Positions 18,322 to 28,500 of a DNA stretch of 64,000 nucleotides are shown here, one piece after another. Numbering within the stretch: the stretch's first letter is position 1; each line of letters opens with the position of its first letter. The notes under the pieces were generated by a model. It did not search any database, was not told where the DNA came from, and saw nothing but the letters and a program-made list of their open reading frames with translations. Source of the stretch: Endozoicomonas elysicola (GTDB taxonomy: Bacteria > Pseudomonadota > Gammaproteobacteria > Pseudomonadales > Endozoicomonadaceae); contig NZ_JOJP01000001.1 in NCBI RefSeq assembly GCF_000710775.1, forward strand, positions 2,403,729 through 2,467,728. Reading direction: 5' to 3'. Made by a program: the position numbers and the translations under genes.

Positions 18322-18609
18322 TTAGTCGCTACTGTTCAGGATCATTAATCCTCCAACCGCAAAGCCCAGCGACCCAATACTCAGAAGACCGCCCATAACT
18401 GGAAACAGTAGTTCTTCGTCAATCATACCAAGCAGTGCCATCAGCTCAAAAGCAGCATGACAGAATACGGAGAGAAAGATTCCGGCAGTAATGATTTGGA
18501 GTCCTTTACCGACGCTGTTGCCCATCTGAAAGGAGGCGCAACCTAATATGGTTACTCCCACAAAGGAAAGAATCAGAGCTGTTGTATTAGCCAGAAATTC
18601 AATTTCCAT
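18322..18609 (-). CDS. Small membrane protein, 95 aa
   Basis: Three hydrophobic segments (ANTTALILSFVGVTILGCA, IITAGIFLSVFCHAAFELMA and LLSIGSLGFAVGGLMIL) fill the protein, so it should be an inner-membrane protein. An RBS-like AGGAGAG lies about eight bases upstream of the ATG on the minus strand. I do not recognise the family. It stands alone, convergent with the DUF6976-like gene. Confidence 0.6.
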   Translation of the reverse strand: MEIEFLANTTALILSFVGVTILGCASFQMGNSVGKGLQIITAGIFLSVFCHAAFELMALLGMIDEELLFPVMGGLLSIGSLGFAVGGLMILNSSD

Positions 18610-18970
18610 TTGCAGCTCTCCTGATATATTTCTTCATTAGTTAAGTGGTGGTATCGGCAGTATTTCATTTATTGGTAATTAAAAATTTTCTTAGTTTATT
18701 TTGATATAAGGTTCCCGATTCTGCGTGTTTACACCAAAATGTTCCCGCTGTTGTCGCAGTGACTTGAATGACGTGATTACTTGTAATCTTTAGGTTATCC
18801 CTTCGTCCTTACGTCTGGCCAGAAGTATTCTGACTTGAGCTGAGAGAAGGAACCTTATGTCAACAGAACCTAATGAAGAGGGTAAATATAGGCGGTGTGA
18901 TCAACCCTAAGGGCCGTCCACATGCCTAATTGGGAAGGCCGCCTAGTTCCGTGACAAAATAATAAACATC
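18610..18970. other. Intergenic region with a MITE-like element
   Basis: It contains the element at 18702-18861 and a short piece (CCTAAGGGCCGTCCACATGC near 18906) similar to sequence at 11052-11075. No coding sequence was found. Confidence 0.45.
18702..18861. repeat. MITE-like element, family C, copy 1
   Basis: It begins with GATATAAGGTTCC and ends with GGAACCTTATGTC. Its right half (GCCAGAAGTATTCTGACTTG, then GGAACCTTATGTCAACAGA) matches the right half of the larger element at 21014-21317. No reading frame of note is present. Confidence 0.6.
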
Positions 18971-19897
18971 TCAGATGTAGGGGTTACTCAGAACTGCTGA
19001 TTCCAGCGCAGAGGTCGCCTCAATTTTTAATGCAGTGTTACCTGCAGAGCTTTCAAAGATACCAATACTGTTTGTTTGAAAGGGGCGAGATGAATTGCTC
19101 GGAGCCTGCCCTTGAAGACAATATGCTAACTCATCCCTGCTTGCGTTCCTTGCCCAGGAAAGAGCACTGTTGAAAGAAGGGTGATAGCTAACAAAGGTCT
19201 CTTCTCGAAGGTGGGCTTGCTGTTGAGCAATAATTTTCAGTTTAAAGTCCGGAGATGATTTTTCCTTATTTTCCCTGCGATTATGTGTCAGCATTTTATC
19301 TAATAATACGCCAGAAAAACGCGTTTTAGTACAGATGTAAACCCGGTATGGCCTCTGTTCTGATATCCATTTTGGATAGCAGTGAATAAATGTGTCTTCT
19401 GTTTTTAGCCAGTGATAAACCTGACCTAAGTCTACTGTTTTACTTTTTCGATTTCTTTGAATTTGAAAATAATCAAAACATTGTTGATCAGAAAGTACAT
19501 TGATTAATACTGTACTGTATTGTTCATTCAATTCTTTGGGGATTACCCTTGTCGCCGCTCGATTATAAAATGTCTGCCAACAGGTATATTCACGTTTTCT
19601 TGGTGAGCAGGGTGGTATTTCAACAGGGGATGGCTGGTACAGTGAAATAAGGTGCGTTTTAATCATACGCTGATCGTTAACACTTAAATATCGATGTTGG
19701 ATTTTACGTACCTTTTTTTTGAAATCATTATTCAGATTGTGATCATCATTTATGGGTAAGTGTTTTACGGTATGGACCGAAGAAATAGCACGGTGATTGC
19801 ACATCGTTTGAGTATTTTGACTGAGTTGTATTTCATTGGTGACATATGAGGGAGCGCTGTTTTTACAGCAGATGAAACAGGAAAAAGGTAAGCACAA
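18971..19897 (-). CDS. Hypothetical protein, 308 aa; possible effector
   Basis: The product is soluble, basic and rich in polar residues, with cysteine-rich first residues (CLPFSCFICCKNS). The central and C-terminal parts include RPYRVYICTKTRFSGVLLDK and, about 60 residues later, FVSYHPSFNSALSWARNAS. This resembles, only loosely and by eye, the C-terminal strand pattern of HopA1-type type III effectors, so I do not assign that name. No signal peptide and no clear RBS are seen; the start is provisional. It begins the accessory block that includes the LRR-phosphatase and coiled-coil genes. Confidence 0.5.
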   Translation of the reverse strand: MCLPFSCFICCKNSAPSYVTNEIQLSQNTQTMCNHRAISSVHTVKHLPINDDHNLNNDFKKKVRKIQHRYLSVNDQRMIKTHLISLYQPSPVEIPPCSPRKREYTCWQTFYNRAATRVIPKELNEQYSTVLINVLSDQQCFDYFQIQRNRKSKTVDLGQVYHWLKTEDTFIHCYPKWISEQRPYRVYICTKTRFSGVLLDKMLTHNRRENKEKSSPDFKLKIIAQQQAHLREETFVSYHPSFNSALSWARNASRDELAYCLQGQAPSNSSRPFQTNSIGIFESSAGNTALKIEATSALESAVLSNPYI

Positions 19898-20012
19898 TGA
19901 AATATAATCCTGGTTTCAAGAGGGTATAGAGGTCCGACAAGTTAATATGATGAATGTCGGACACAAAGGCAAAGGCGTCGTATGTTAATAGAGCCAACAG
20001 TTAGCTTGATCT

Positions 20013-20585
20013 CTAAGCCGGTATGACCACCTTTTTCACTTCGTAATTGACTCTTTGCCCTGCCGGGGTATCTGTATACCGCTCGAGTTGTTTCTGGCCA
20101 TTATCATAACAGAGCCTTTCTGTAGCCAGACCTTCATTCGTTCTTCTTGTACTTTGATAAGTCTCTAATTTTCCGAGTTTAGCTGGGTCAATCAGCCATG
20201 AGTTATTATCTTCAGATCGTTGGAAGAAATTTGACACGGAGATCCAGCTTATTGACCGTGAGATGATTTCCATTGCTGCATAAGCCAGCAAAGCAACCAC
20301 TGCCGCAGGTATTAATGATAAGCCCTCTGCCATTGCTGCACAGAATGCCCCAACGGTAACTACAGCTTTTACCAATCGGCCCAGCCATGAGGAACCTTTG
20401 CTGGCATCATCCCCAGCTGTTGAGGTCGTCACTGGCGTTGTTGATTGAGTTTGCTGTGTTGCAGGCATGGCGCCAGTTGGTGGGTTGGCAGTCTGTGGCG
20501 GCTGTGGCATGGGTGCTGGCTGATAGGGAGAGGGCATCGGATATGCTGGGGGAGCCGGGGGGTAAGGTGCTTGTCCTGGATACAT
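20013..20585 (-). CDS. Proline-rich membrane protein, 190 aa
   Basis: I chose the ATG at 20585 because AGAAAGG precedes it at good spacing; the frame itself is open to 20651. The first ~40 residues are a proline/tyrosine-rich tract (PGQAPYPPAPPAYPMPSPY), followed by a Gln/Thr-rich linker. A hydrophobic hairpin follows at about residues 70-110 (AVVTVGAFCAAMAEGLSLI, then PAAVVALLAYAAMEIISR), and the last ~70 residues are soluble. Proline-rich tails of this kind bind SH3, WW or similar domains in eukaryotes, or act as flexible spacers. Family and function are unknown. Confidence 0.6.
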   Translation of the reverse strand: MYPGQAPYPPAPPAYPMPSPYQPAPMPQPPQTANPPTGAMPATQQTQSTTPVTTSTAGDDASKGSSWLGRLVKAVVTVGAFCAAMAEGLSLIPAAVVALLAYAAMEIISRSISWISVSNFFQRSEDNNSWLIDPAKLGKLETYQSTRRTNEGLATERLCYDNGQKQLERYTDTPAGQRVNYEVKKVVIPA

Positions 20586-21334
20586 TGCTAAGACCTTTCT
20601 CTTTTTGTAAATGGTACTCACTTCAACCCTGTTTGATAGGGATATGTTCATTAGGTTCCTGAAAAATATACGTTCTTGTTCCTATACAATAAAATCGTTT
20701 AATAAATTAGCCAGATAATTCAAATAAAAATACCATTCTAAATAAAAGTTCTAGACTTTCTGCTACTCATATTTGAGCCGGGCAAGTCAATACTTATACT
20801 CAGACGGTTTTGTATGACATGTGTTGTGTTTTCTGTGAATATTGAAAAAAAGTAAGATATAGAATCAGCCAATAAGTAATAAGTGCCGTAGCTATGTGGC
20901 CGGATTTGCCTAGCAGTATGCCTATGGGGATACCAGTATCCACTGGTCATATTAAAGAAGCAATACAAGTGCAGAGTATGCCTGACCAGTCAGTGCCACT
21001 GAGCCCCTTGGGTTCTATTGACATAAGGTTCCAAACTCAGTGGTTTGCAAAGCCGTATTCCACAAGGCGAGCTGGAACAGGTATAGTGGTTTTGCATCAA
21101 ACCAGTTCAACGAAGCTGGAAGGCGGCTTTACGAATTAGGCTACGCGCCCCGCCCGATGGACCTATAGGGCCTAAAGGCTCAAACCAGAATACTTCTGTC
21201 GTGTTGTAAGAACTTGAAAGAAGTGAGTGCTTGTGACCTTTAGTTTATTCCTGCGCTCTTGCGCCTAGCCAGAAACATTCTGGTTTGAGCTGAGAAAGGA
21301 ACCTTATGTCAACAGAGCCTAATGCCAGCTGGGC
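20586..21334. other. Intergenic region with a MITE-like element
   Basis: The left half is AT-rich and probably carries the promoter of the proline-rich membrane protein. The right half is the 304-bp inverted-repeat element at 21014-21317. No credible gene is present. Confidence 0.45.
21014..21317. repeat. MITE-like element, family C, copy 2 (304 bp)
   Basis: The termini TCTATTGACATAAGGTTCC and GGAACCTTATGTCAACAGA are inverted repeats of each other. A second inverted pair lies inside (AAACCAGAATACTTCTG near 21182 and CCAGAAACATTCTGGTTTGA near 21269). The right half is shared with 18702-18861. It encodes no transposase. Confidence 0.7.
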
Positions 21335-24300
21335 TTAAGCCATTGGCGTGATCATACATGTCATGTTATCTCCGGAGTCAGCAGCAAGACCTTGAGAGGT
21401 TAATAGTGCAGCAACTTGTGCAGGGGTGTATGTTTTTAGCAGTTGACTCGCCACCCTACCCATTTCGTTGGGTGTGGCTACCTCAGAAAAACCATCACAA
21501 AATAACAATAGCTGCTTTCCAGGTAATTGGTCTTTAGGTATCTTGATGATTTTGGGTCTTGAGCTTGCTGCTGCATGGCCATCATCACCCAGCTTTCTGG
21601 TCATGGCGAGAACACCATTCACTCGTTCACAGCCAGACCAGTAGGAGATATCGCCTCCTCTGTTCTTCACCGACCGCTCATGCCTCTTATTATCCGGCTC
21701 AGCATCCTCTGTGAGGACTCGGGTATTTCCTTCACTATCAATCTCAATGGCCCTGGAGTCACCAGTATTTGCCACCCATCGGTCACCGTTTATTTTCAAT
21801 GAAATAACCGCGGTAGTACCAGAGCCAAAGAAAGGTCTGTCTTTGCACAAGGTGTTGTTCAGGGTAACAAAAGCTATCTTGATGGCATTCCAGATATTGC
21901 GATCACTGAAGCCATGACTGTTAAAAGCCTGAAGCCAGAACTGTAAGTGAGCGATGATCCTGTTTCTGGCATATTCTGACCATTGGGTTCCACCGTGGCC
22001 ATCAAACACTCCGGTAATCTCAATAAACTCTGTCTTTCCATTAACCTGAATAGGGAACTTGTCTGCAATGTGGGTATCTTCTGTTCTGCCTGTGCGTCGA
22101 CCCTGACTGAAAGCAACACCGGTATCGAGTAACCCGGGAAGCGTTTCATACTCTATATAGATGTCGTGTGTTTCTTCTTTGCGGGTTGTTGGGTTCTTAG
22201 CGTTTACAGTACCAAGGAATACCTTGCCATTTTCGGGGGTTATGTCGGGATCAGAAGATAAAATAAGTGGGTAAAGACCAGTGTTTCCAATAAAATTCAG
22301 GTCTCTCTGCAGTATTTTTTTCAGTTTTGGCTCTTTCTCTTTTTCAAGTTCTGCATAGGCCAGTTCGCGGCCAAGCTTCTCCTGAATTTTCTGTTCATCA
22401 AGCTCAAGCCGATATTCCAGTTTCTCCCAGTCAACAATCGTTATTTCACCCTGTTCACACCAGCCCGTTAAGTCATGCCAACGTTCGGGGCGATAACACG
22501 CTGCCAGAACATATCGTTTCTTTATGAGCTTTTCTTTGATGACATCCACTTCCTCAGCCCAGTCCTCAAGCCGTGTCGGTAACAGAGCAATACTGTCGTT
22601 GGTTGCATCGGTAGTTTCTAGTGATAGTGGTGTTGAACATTCTTCTTCAGGCGGTTGGGTGAGGTCTTCAGGTGCACACACCTCCTTAATGTATGCCATA
22701 TTGCTCGACTGAGATAGCTCGCAAGGGTGAAAACCCTCTAGCTGGGGCCCTTTGTATTCCGGTAGCACGAGCCGTTCCTGCACTCTCTGAGCCATATCCT
22801 TACTGAAGCAGTTGCGCCGCAGGAGTACTCTGCAATGCCTACTTAGACCAAAAAGGCTCTCTTCGGTCAGCTCTTCGAGACAGTTGCCAGACAGGTCGAC
22901 TTTCAGCAGCTTTTCCAATGGTTGAAACGTATTGTCCGGGAGTATTTTGAGCCTGTTTTCACTCAGATCCAGGAGTCGAAGATTCTTTAAGCCCACAAAT
23001 GCTCCGGAAGGAATACTTTCCAGTCTGTTGCCTCCAAGCAGCAGCATTGTTAACCGATCTTGTAAAGGATCGAGGAGAGGAAGTTGAGCCAATTGCTGGC
23101 AAGAGAGATCCATCAGACCAGGTTCTTTTTTGCTTGAGATCTGAGAGATTGTTGCTTTGACAAGCGGATCATCCTCAAGAGCAGAGCCCGGTTCTGGACT
23201 TAAGCAGGGCTCTCTGGCTGGTGAGTCATCAGGTTCGGGTTGCTCCTGTAGAAACGGCGCTGATGTATCACTGAATAGTATGGAGCTCCCAGCAGATACT
23301 TCTGGTTGTGCTTCTTGTTCAGCCAGGTGGATATGTTGTAAAAGGGAAGGTTTATCATGGACTGTTTGGGAGGGATCTTCCTCATCATCAGACAATAGCG
23401 CACTGCTATTATAACCATCATCTGACATCGTTTCAGTCCGGGAAGTCCAGGAGAGGGAAAAACAGTCGTTACTGCCTGTTTCAAACGGAAAAGGGTGCTG
23501 AACCGTTGTTGGATCCTGTTCATCTTCATCGTCGGAGACTACCTGACTGTTATAACCATCGTCTGATCGTGCTTCGGTCAGAGATGACCAGCGTCGGGTT
23601 AAACTTTTACTGTTGTCTGTTTCAATCAGAGGCAGGTCATGTGCAGCTTCTGCTCTTGCCTGTTCCGTCAATGGTTCATACGCTACCAGCGCAGGTTCAT
23701 AACGGACTATTTGGTTAGGCTCTTCCTCAGCTTCAGACATTAGCTGGCGATTGCAACTATCATCCTGTTCCATTTCAGCCAAGGGTGTAATCGGGGGAGG
23801 GAACGCTACAGGGTTATTCTCAACGAGATCAGAGTTCGGTACTTCTTCTGGTTTTTCCGATTCTGGCGGTGGCATTTCTGTTACCAGTGAAGACGGGTCA
23901 GAAGAGGAGGTCTGGAAAGGATTCTTACTGTCCCTGGAAAAAAATGGGTCGGTACAACCATCACCTGACTCAGTTTCCACTGGGGGAGCCAAGCCTTCAT
24001 TGCCTGTTTCAGTCAGTCTGGCGCTGTGAACACCGACCAGAGTAGCGCCCGTAAAAGGTGGCGATGCAATATCTGAGCTTATGGTTTGAGTGGTGGCATG
24101 ACTGAAAAGGTCGAGGTCCAGTAGAATCAGGCAACGGTGGTGAAGTGTAGAAAAAACCTCTACAGGCAGAGTCTTGAGGCAGTTTGAGACCACGCTGATG
24201 CTCTGGATTTTCTCCAGTCCCTGGAACGCGTTGGGATGAATGGTATGGATGCTGTTTTCATCCAGCACAATGCGTTTAAGGTTTTTCAGCCCCTGAAAAG

Positions 24301-25294
24301 CCTTGACAGGGATGACCCGGAGTTTATTACCTTTAAGGTTCAGGGATATCAGAGTATCGGGTAGATCGTCTAGAGGAGGGATCGCTGTTAACCCCTGGTC
24401 AGACAGATCCAGCTCTACCCATTTCCTTAAATAGGTTTGAGGTGCAATGGTTGATTTCCCACCGACTTTAAAAGCCAGTATTCCCTCTTCTATAGTCTTT
24501 CTGTTCTGTACTTCAGCTTCACTGGCAGAGGCGCTTTCTGCCCACGCCTCTAATCGTTGTTCATAGGGCAGGTTACTGTCATACCATTTCGGGTATTCCT
24601 GTCGTTCCTGATTGCAGCAAGCCGCCTCCTCTGGACTTGGTAGCATTTGATTTACTGTGTGCAGGTGAGGGCCAGAATATTCCGTTTGCTGATGGCGTTC
24701 CAGCAGGTCTTGAACCTGGAGGGGACTGAAATGGTTGTAACTCAGTATCAGTTTACATTGTTTATTAAGGCCCTCGAGGCTGTTCTCGGGCAGTTCTCTG
24801 AGGCTGTTGTTAGCCAATGAAAGATAGTGGATATTATCAAGCCCCCGGAATGCCCCCGGGGCAATACAATGAATTTGATTGTCACTCAGCTTTAACCAGC
24901 GGAGATTCCCCAGACGTTGAAATACACCTGCGGGTAATTCTGTGATCTGATTTCCCGAGAGATCCAGAGCTGTCACTGTATCCGAGAGTTCATCAATCGG
25001 TGGAAATGTGGTTAACCCCTGATTGGACAGATCTACCAGAACAAAACCGGATTCAGGATCTTTATTGACGAGATGATGGGTTTCATTTCTTGCAAAAGCC
25101 AACACTGTATCACGCACCGTTTGTCGACCCTGTTTTTCTCTCTTATCGGTCGCCTGATTCTCCCAGGCTTCCACCCGGAGCTCATAGGCTCGGTCATGAT
25201 CATAAAAATCGGTTATTGGTGCGGGGGTGTACAGTGAGCTCGAGTACAAGGAGAGGTTCTGGTGCAGCGATGCGTAATAGTCCTGCAGATCCAT
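21335..25294 (-). CDS. Leucine-rich repeat and PP2C-type phosphatase fusion protein, 1,319 aa
   Basis: Three leucine-rich-repeat arrays lie at about residues 78-200, 290-410 and 725-840, with units like LRWLKLSDNQIHCIAPGAF. Between arrays two and three is an acidic, serine-rich linker (420-715) in which a motif like SDDGYNS followed by DDEE recurs. The C-terminal ~255 residues are a PP2C serine/threonine phosphatase with all metal-binding motifs visible: TGRTEDTH, GVFDGHGG near 1097, ANTGDSRA, LLFCDG and SGDNMT. It should therefore be catalytically active. LRR plus PP2C is a eukaryotic combination, known from PHLPP. No export signal is visible, so delivery to a host cell is inference from the architecture and accessory neighbourhood. 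Confidence 0.9.
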   Translation of the reverse strand: MDLQDYYASLHQNLSLYSSSLYTPAPITDFYDHDRAYELRVEAWENQATDKREKQGRQTVRDTVLAFARNETHHLVNKDPESGFVLVDLSNQGLTTFPPIDELSDTVTALDLSGNQITELPAGVFQRLGNLRWLKLSDNQIHCIAPGAFRGLDNIHYLSLANNSLRELPENSLEGLNKQCKLILSYNHFSPLQVQDLLERHQQTEYSGPHLHTVNQMLPSPEEAACCNQERQEYPKWYDSNLPYEQRLEAWAESASASEAEVQNRKTIEEGILAFKVGGKSTIAPQTYLRKWVELDLSDQGLTAIPPLDDLPDTLISLNLKGNKLRVIPVKAFQGLKNLKRIVLDENSIHTIHPNAFQGLEKIQSISVVSNCLKTLPVEVFSTLHHRCLILLDLDLFSHATTQTISSDIASPPFTGATLVGVHSARLTETGNEGLAPPVETESGDGCTDPFFSRDSKNPFQTSSSDPSSLVTEMPPPESEKPEEVPNSDLVENNPVAFPPPITPLAEMEQDDSCNRQLMSEAEEEPNQIVRYEPALVAYEPLTEQARAEAAHDLPLIETDNSKSLTRRWSSLTEARSDDGYNSQVVSDDEDEQDPTTVQHPFPFETGSNDCFSLSWTSRTETMSDDGYNSSALLSDDEEDPSQTVHDKPSLLQHIHLAEQEAQPEVSAGSSILFSDTSAPFLQEQPEPDDSPAREPCLSPEPGSALEDDPLVKATISQISSKKEPGLMDLSCQQLAQLPLLDPLQDRLTMLLLGGNRLESIPSGAFVGLKNLRLLDLSENRLKILPDNTFQPLEKLLKVDLSGNCLEELTEESLFGLSRHCRVLLRRNCFSKDMAQRVQERLVLPEYKGPQLEGFHPCELSQSSNMAYIKEVCAPEDLTQPPEEECSTPLSLETTDATNDSIALLPTRLEDWAEEVDVIKEKLIKKRYVLAACYRPERWHDLTGWCEQGEITIVDWEKLEYRLELDEQKIQEKLGRELAYAELEKEKEPKLKKILQRDLNFIGNTGLYPLILSSDPDITPENGKVFLGTVNAKNPTTRKEETHDIYIEYETLPGLLDTGVAFSQGRRTGRTEDTHIADKFPIQVNGKTEFIEITGVFDGHGGTQWSEYARNRIIAHLQFWLQAFNSHGFSDRNIWNAIKIAFVTLNNTLCKDRPFFGSGTTAVISLKINGDRWVANTGDSRAIEIDSEGNTRVLTEDAEPDNKRHERSVKNRGGDISYWSGCERVNGVLAMTRKLGDDGHAAASSRPKIIKIPKDQLPGKQLLLFCDGFSEVATPNEMGRVASQLLKTYTPAQVAALLTSQGLAADSGDNMTCMITPMA

Positions 25295-25541
25295 GGTTTG
25301 ATTCTTTTCTATAGTAATTGTTATTTGGCAAGCAACCTGACATTGCCTTAAGTCATCAGGTTGCTCCTTGCTGTGTAGCGTGTGGCCAGGGTTAATACTC
25401 TCGACCCCAATGGATTATCGTCAGGGTTGGATGTTCAGGGGAGTGGCGAGTTCCCCAAATCTTATTCATTTATTGAGTCGCGTGACAAAGTGCCTATACA
25501 GTCCCGGGGTATGTTCACAGGATGAAGTAAGTAAGCGACAA

Positions 25542-28500
25542 TTATCTAATGTCCTCGAATACACATTCTTGATCTTCATAAGAAAAATCAAATTGCGTTG
25601 AGGAAGGTTGCGGGCGCTTTGTTTTGAACTCCAGTGGTGACCTTCCATACGATTTTTCAGGGGCTATGGTTGAGGGTTCGGCATACTGTTCGTGCTTGTA
25701 AGGCACTCTTAAGTCCAGAGAGAGCTCTTCAAAACACTCGGGTTTCACATCCTCTTGCGTGTGATGAGTTTCCTGGTCAGAGCTATATGGGAAGAATGGG
25801 GCTTCTTCTTCCAGCCCATGCGTGTCGAAAGCTTCAAAGAGTATGCTTTTATCAGAGCCTGCATCAGATCCTGCATCAGAGCCTAAATCTAATGAAGGGA
25901 CGGCAACCGCATAACCTCCAGAATTTGGTTGGAAGTTACAGAGAGTGTGCGACTGTGCGGTTTCTGGTAATGTACAAAATGAACTCTCTTGGACTGACAT
26001 GGGGAACTCCAGCTCCTGAGCAGCTGGGCGGTGTGAGTCACTGTCTGGTTTCGCAGCTGTTCTTGCCGTCAGTTCTCTCTTCAGTCCTTGCTTTATACCG
26101 TCATGTATTTTCCACTGTTCAGCTCTTGGCATTAGATGAAAAATATCAAGCGCAGATGTTGATTGGGCACGGCTCAGTGTTTCTGACGAGAGCCAGTGTG
26201 AATCAACGGCATCTGGCCCTTTCAAACTCATAACCTGACTTTCCAGACTGTCCAGTGTTTCTGACTTATGAACTAAGTCCGATTTCAAGGAGGTATTTGC
26301 TTTTACGTAACCAGCAAGTATATCTTGAAGACACAGTTTCTCTTCGTGTTCCTCGTCAAGCATTGAATGCAGTTTCTCTATATTAGCAGCCATACTTGCA
26401 ATTGTTTCTTCATGTCTTTTTTGTACAGCCTCAGAATCTTCACTCATAAGTTCTATTTTTGCTGTAAGTGTTAGGTCTGGTAGTGCATGTTCATTTTGTA
26501 GATCAGCCTCTTGATCTTCATAGGGCGAGCTTTTGATGGTTGTATTTACTTTTGAATGATGGGCAGACGCAGGCTTACGAAGCCCTGGTATTTGTTCTGA
26601 AAGAGGAGGCATACTCGTAACTTTTGCATCATACAATTTTTCAAGATCATGGGTTTCTGCTCTTATATCTTGAGTTACTTTATTTTTTGTTTGTGCTAAC
26701 CGGTACTTAAATTCATCATATTCCCTTTTCAGTGCAAGGAGTGCCGCATTTACCTCGTCCAGCTGGTGCTTTAAATCTTGAATTTCTTCCTTATATTCAA
26801 GACTGCTGCTCATCATTTGGTCGAGAGAGTCTGCTCTTCTGGGAATTGCGCTTTGGGTACTGAGAAGTTCAAAATTAGCTAATTTTGCCTGGAGTTCAGC
26901 AAGCTGATCTTTTATTTGGGTGAGCCTTGCCTGTAATGATGCATTTTCTTGCTCAGCAAAGGCAATTTGCTGCTGTAGCTTCTCACGTGTTGTATTAGAC
27001 TCAGCCTGATAAGTATTCATTTGTTCTGAAATAACCCGGACCTTATCTTTTTCTTCGCGAAGCTCATCAGTTAACTGTTCTTTCTGTCTGCGAACAGTAT
27101 CAAGCGCCGTCTGAAGAGTTCGGGCTGTATTTTTCTCATTGAGCAATTGCTGTTCGTGCTCCAGCTGCAGTGTTTGACGGGATTGCGTTCTTTCAGCCAG
27201 TGTTTGTGTTAGACCGGTTATTTCTGAGAGGTGTAATTGAACCTCCTTAAGGGCGTTGTCTTTCTCAACACTGATCTCTGTGATTGCTTCTTCCACAGAT
27301 TCGACCGTGGAACGAAGAGTACGGTTATCCTCCCTAGCCTGACAGACTGAGTCTTGAAGAGTCGAAAAAGTAGCCTTTGTTTGTGACAGCTCTTTTTGCA
27401 ATGTCTCGACACGTTGCTTTTCGAGTTTGCATTGTTCTTGAGATTCCGTCAGTGCTGTGGATGCTTCTTCAAGTGCTTTCTGGTTTAAGAGTGCTTGCCC
27501 TCCCCACACAGCTTCAGCTTCCAGATGCTGGGTCTTAAGTTCTATTACTGTTTGTTGATGGTCTTTATTCAGCTGCTTTTGAGTACTGGCCATTCCTTCT
27601 ACTTCTATGGTCTTAAGCGCCAGATGGTCGGTTAACTGTTTCTGGTCTGCCTGAAGTTCCTGAAGTTTAGAGTTCTGACTATCAAGTACAGATTGAAGCT
27701 CCAGAACTTTTTGCTGCGCAGTGGTATTTTGTTGAATCGCTTGATCTTTTTGTTGCTGTAGTTGCTGATGTGTTACATCCGCCTCAGAAATTTTAGCCTC
27801 AAGGGCTTTGATTTGTTCTGAGATAGGCTTAAACAAACTTTCAGTCTCATTGAGCTGTTGGGTAATTAACTGATTTTGCTGGCGAGCACTTTCAAGTGCT
27901 TCCTGAAGAGCCTGTGATGTTTTTTCCTTTTCCAATAGGCTTTGCTGGAACTGTTCATTCGTTAATTGTAGTGTTTGATGATAGTTAGCATTGAGAGCAA
28001 GCTGTTCGTTTAGCGCGGTAATTTCTTCGCATTTTGTATGCAGTTCCGATCTGTTTGTTTCTTTTTCAGACTCCGTTTCTCTCAATTTCATCTCTAATAC
28101 AGAGGTTTTTGAAAGGAGAGCTTGATTCATCTCTTGAGCGTCTGTCAGCGCTGTAGATGATTTTTCATGAGCTTTCCTGACTGTGCGTAATTGCTCATTT
28201 AATGATGTTTCAGTTCTGTGATGCTTATCGTCGAGGGTTCTCATTGCTTGCTGGTGTTTTTCAACCTGCTTCCTTTGATAACCTTCCATTTTTGCTATTA
28301 CGACTTCTTTCTCCTTGAGCTGCAGGGTTAACCGTTTATGATCCTCCTGCACTCTTTTAAGCTCAGAGAGCCAAGGTCTAAGCTCAGAGACTTCTTTTTC
28401 GGCGATGGCTTGCAACTGCAAAGCCAGGTTTCTTTCCTGCTCTAGCTTTTGGTGGGTTTCACTAAGTTGGTTCAGCTCAGCTTGATACTGTGATTTCTGG

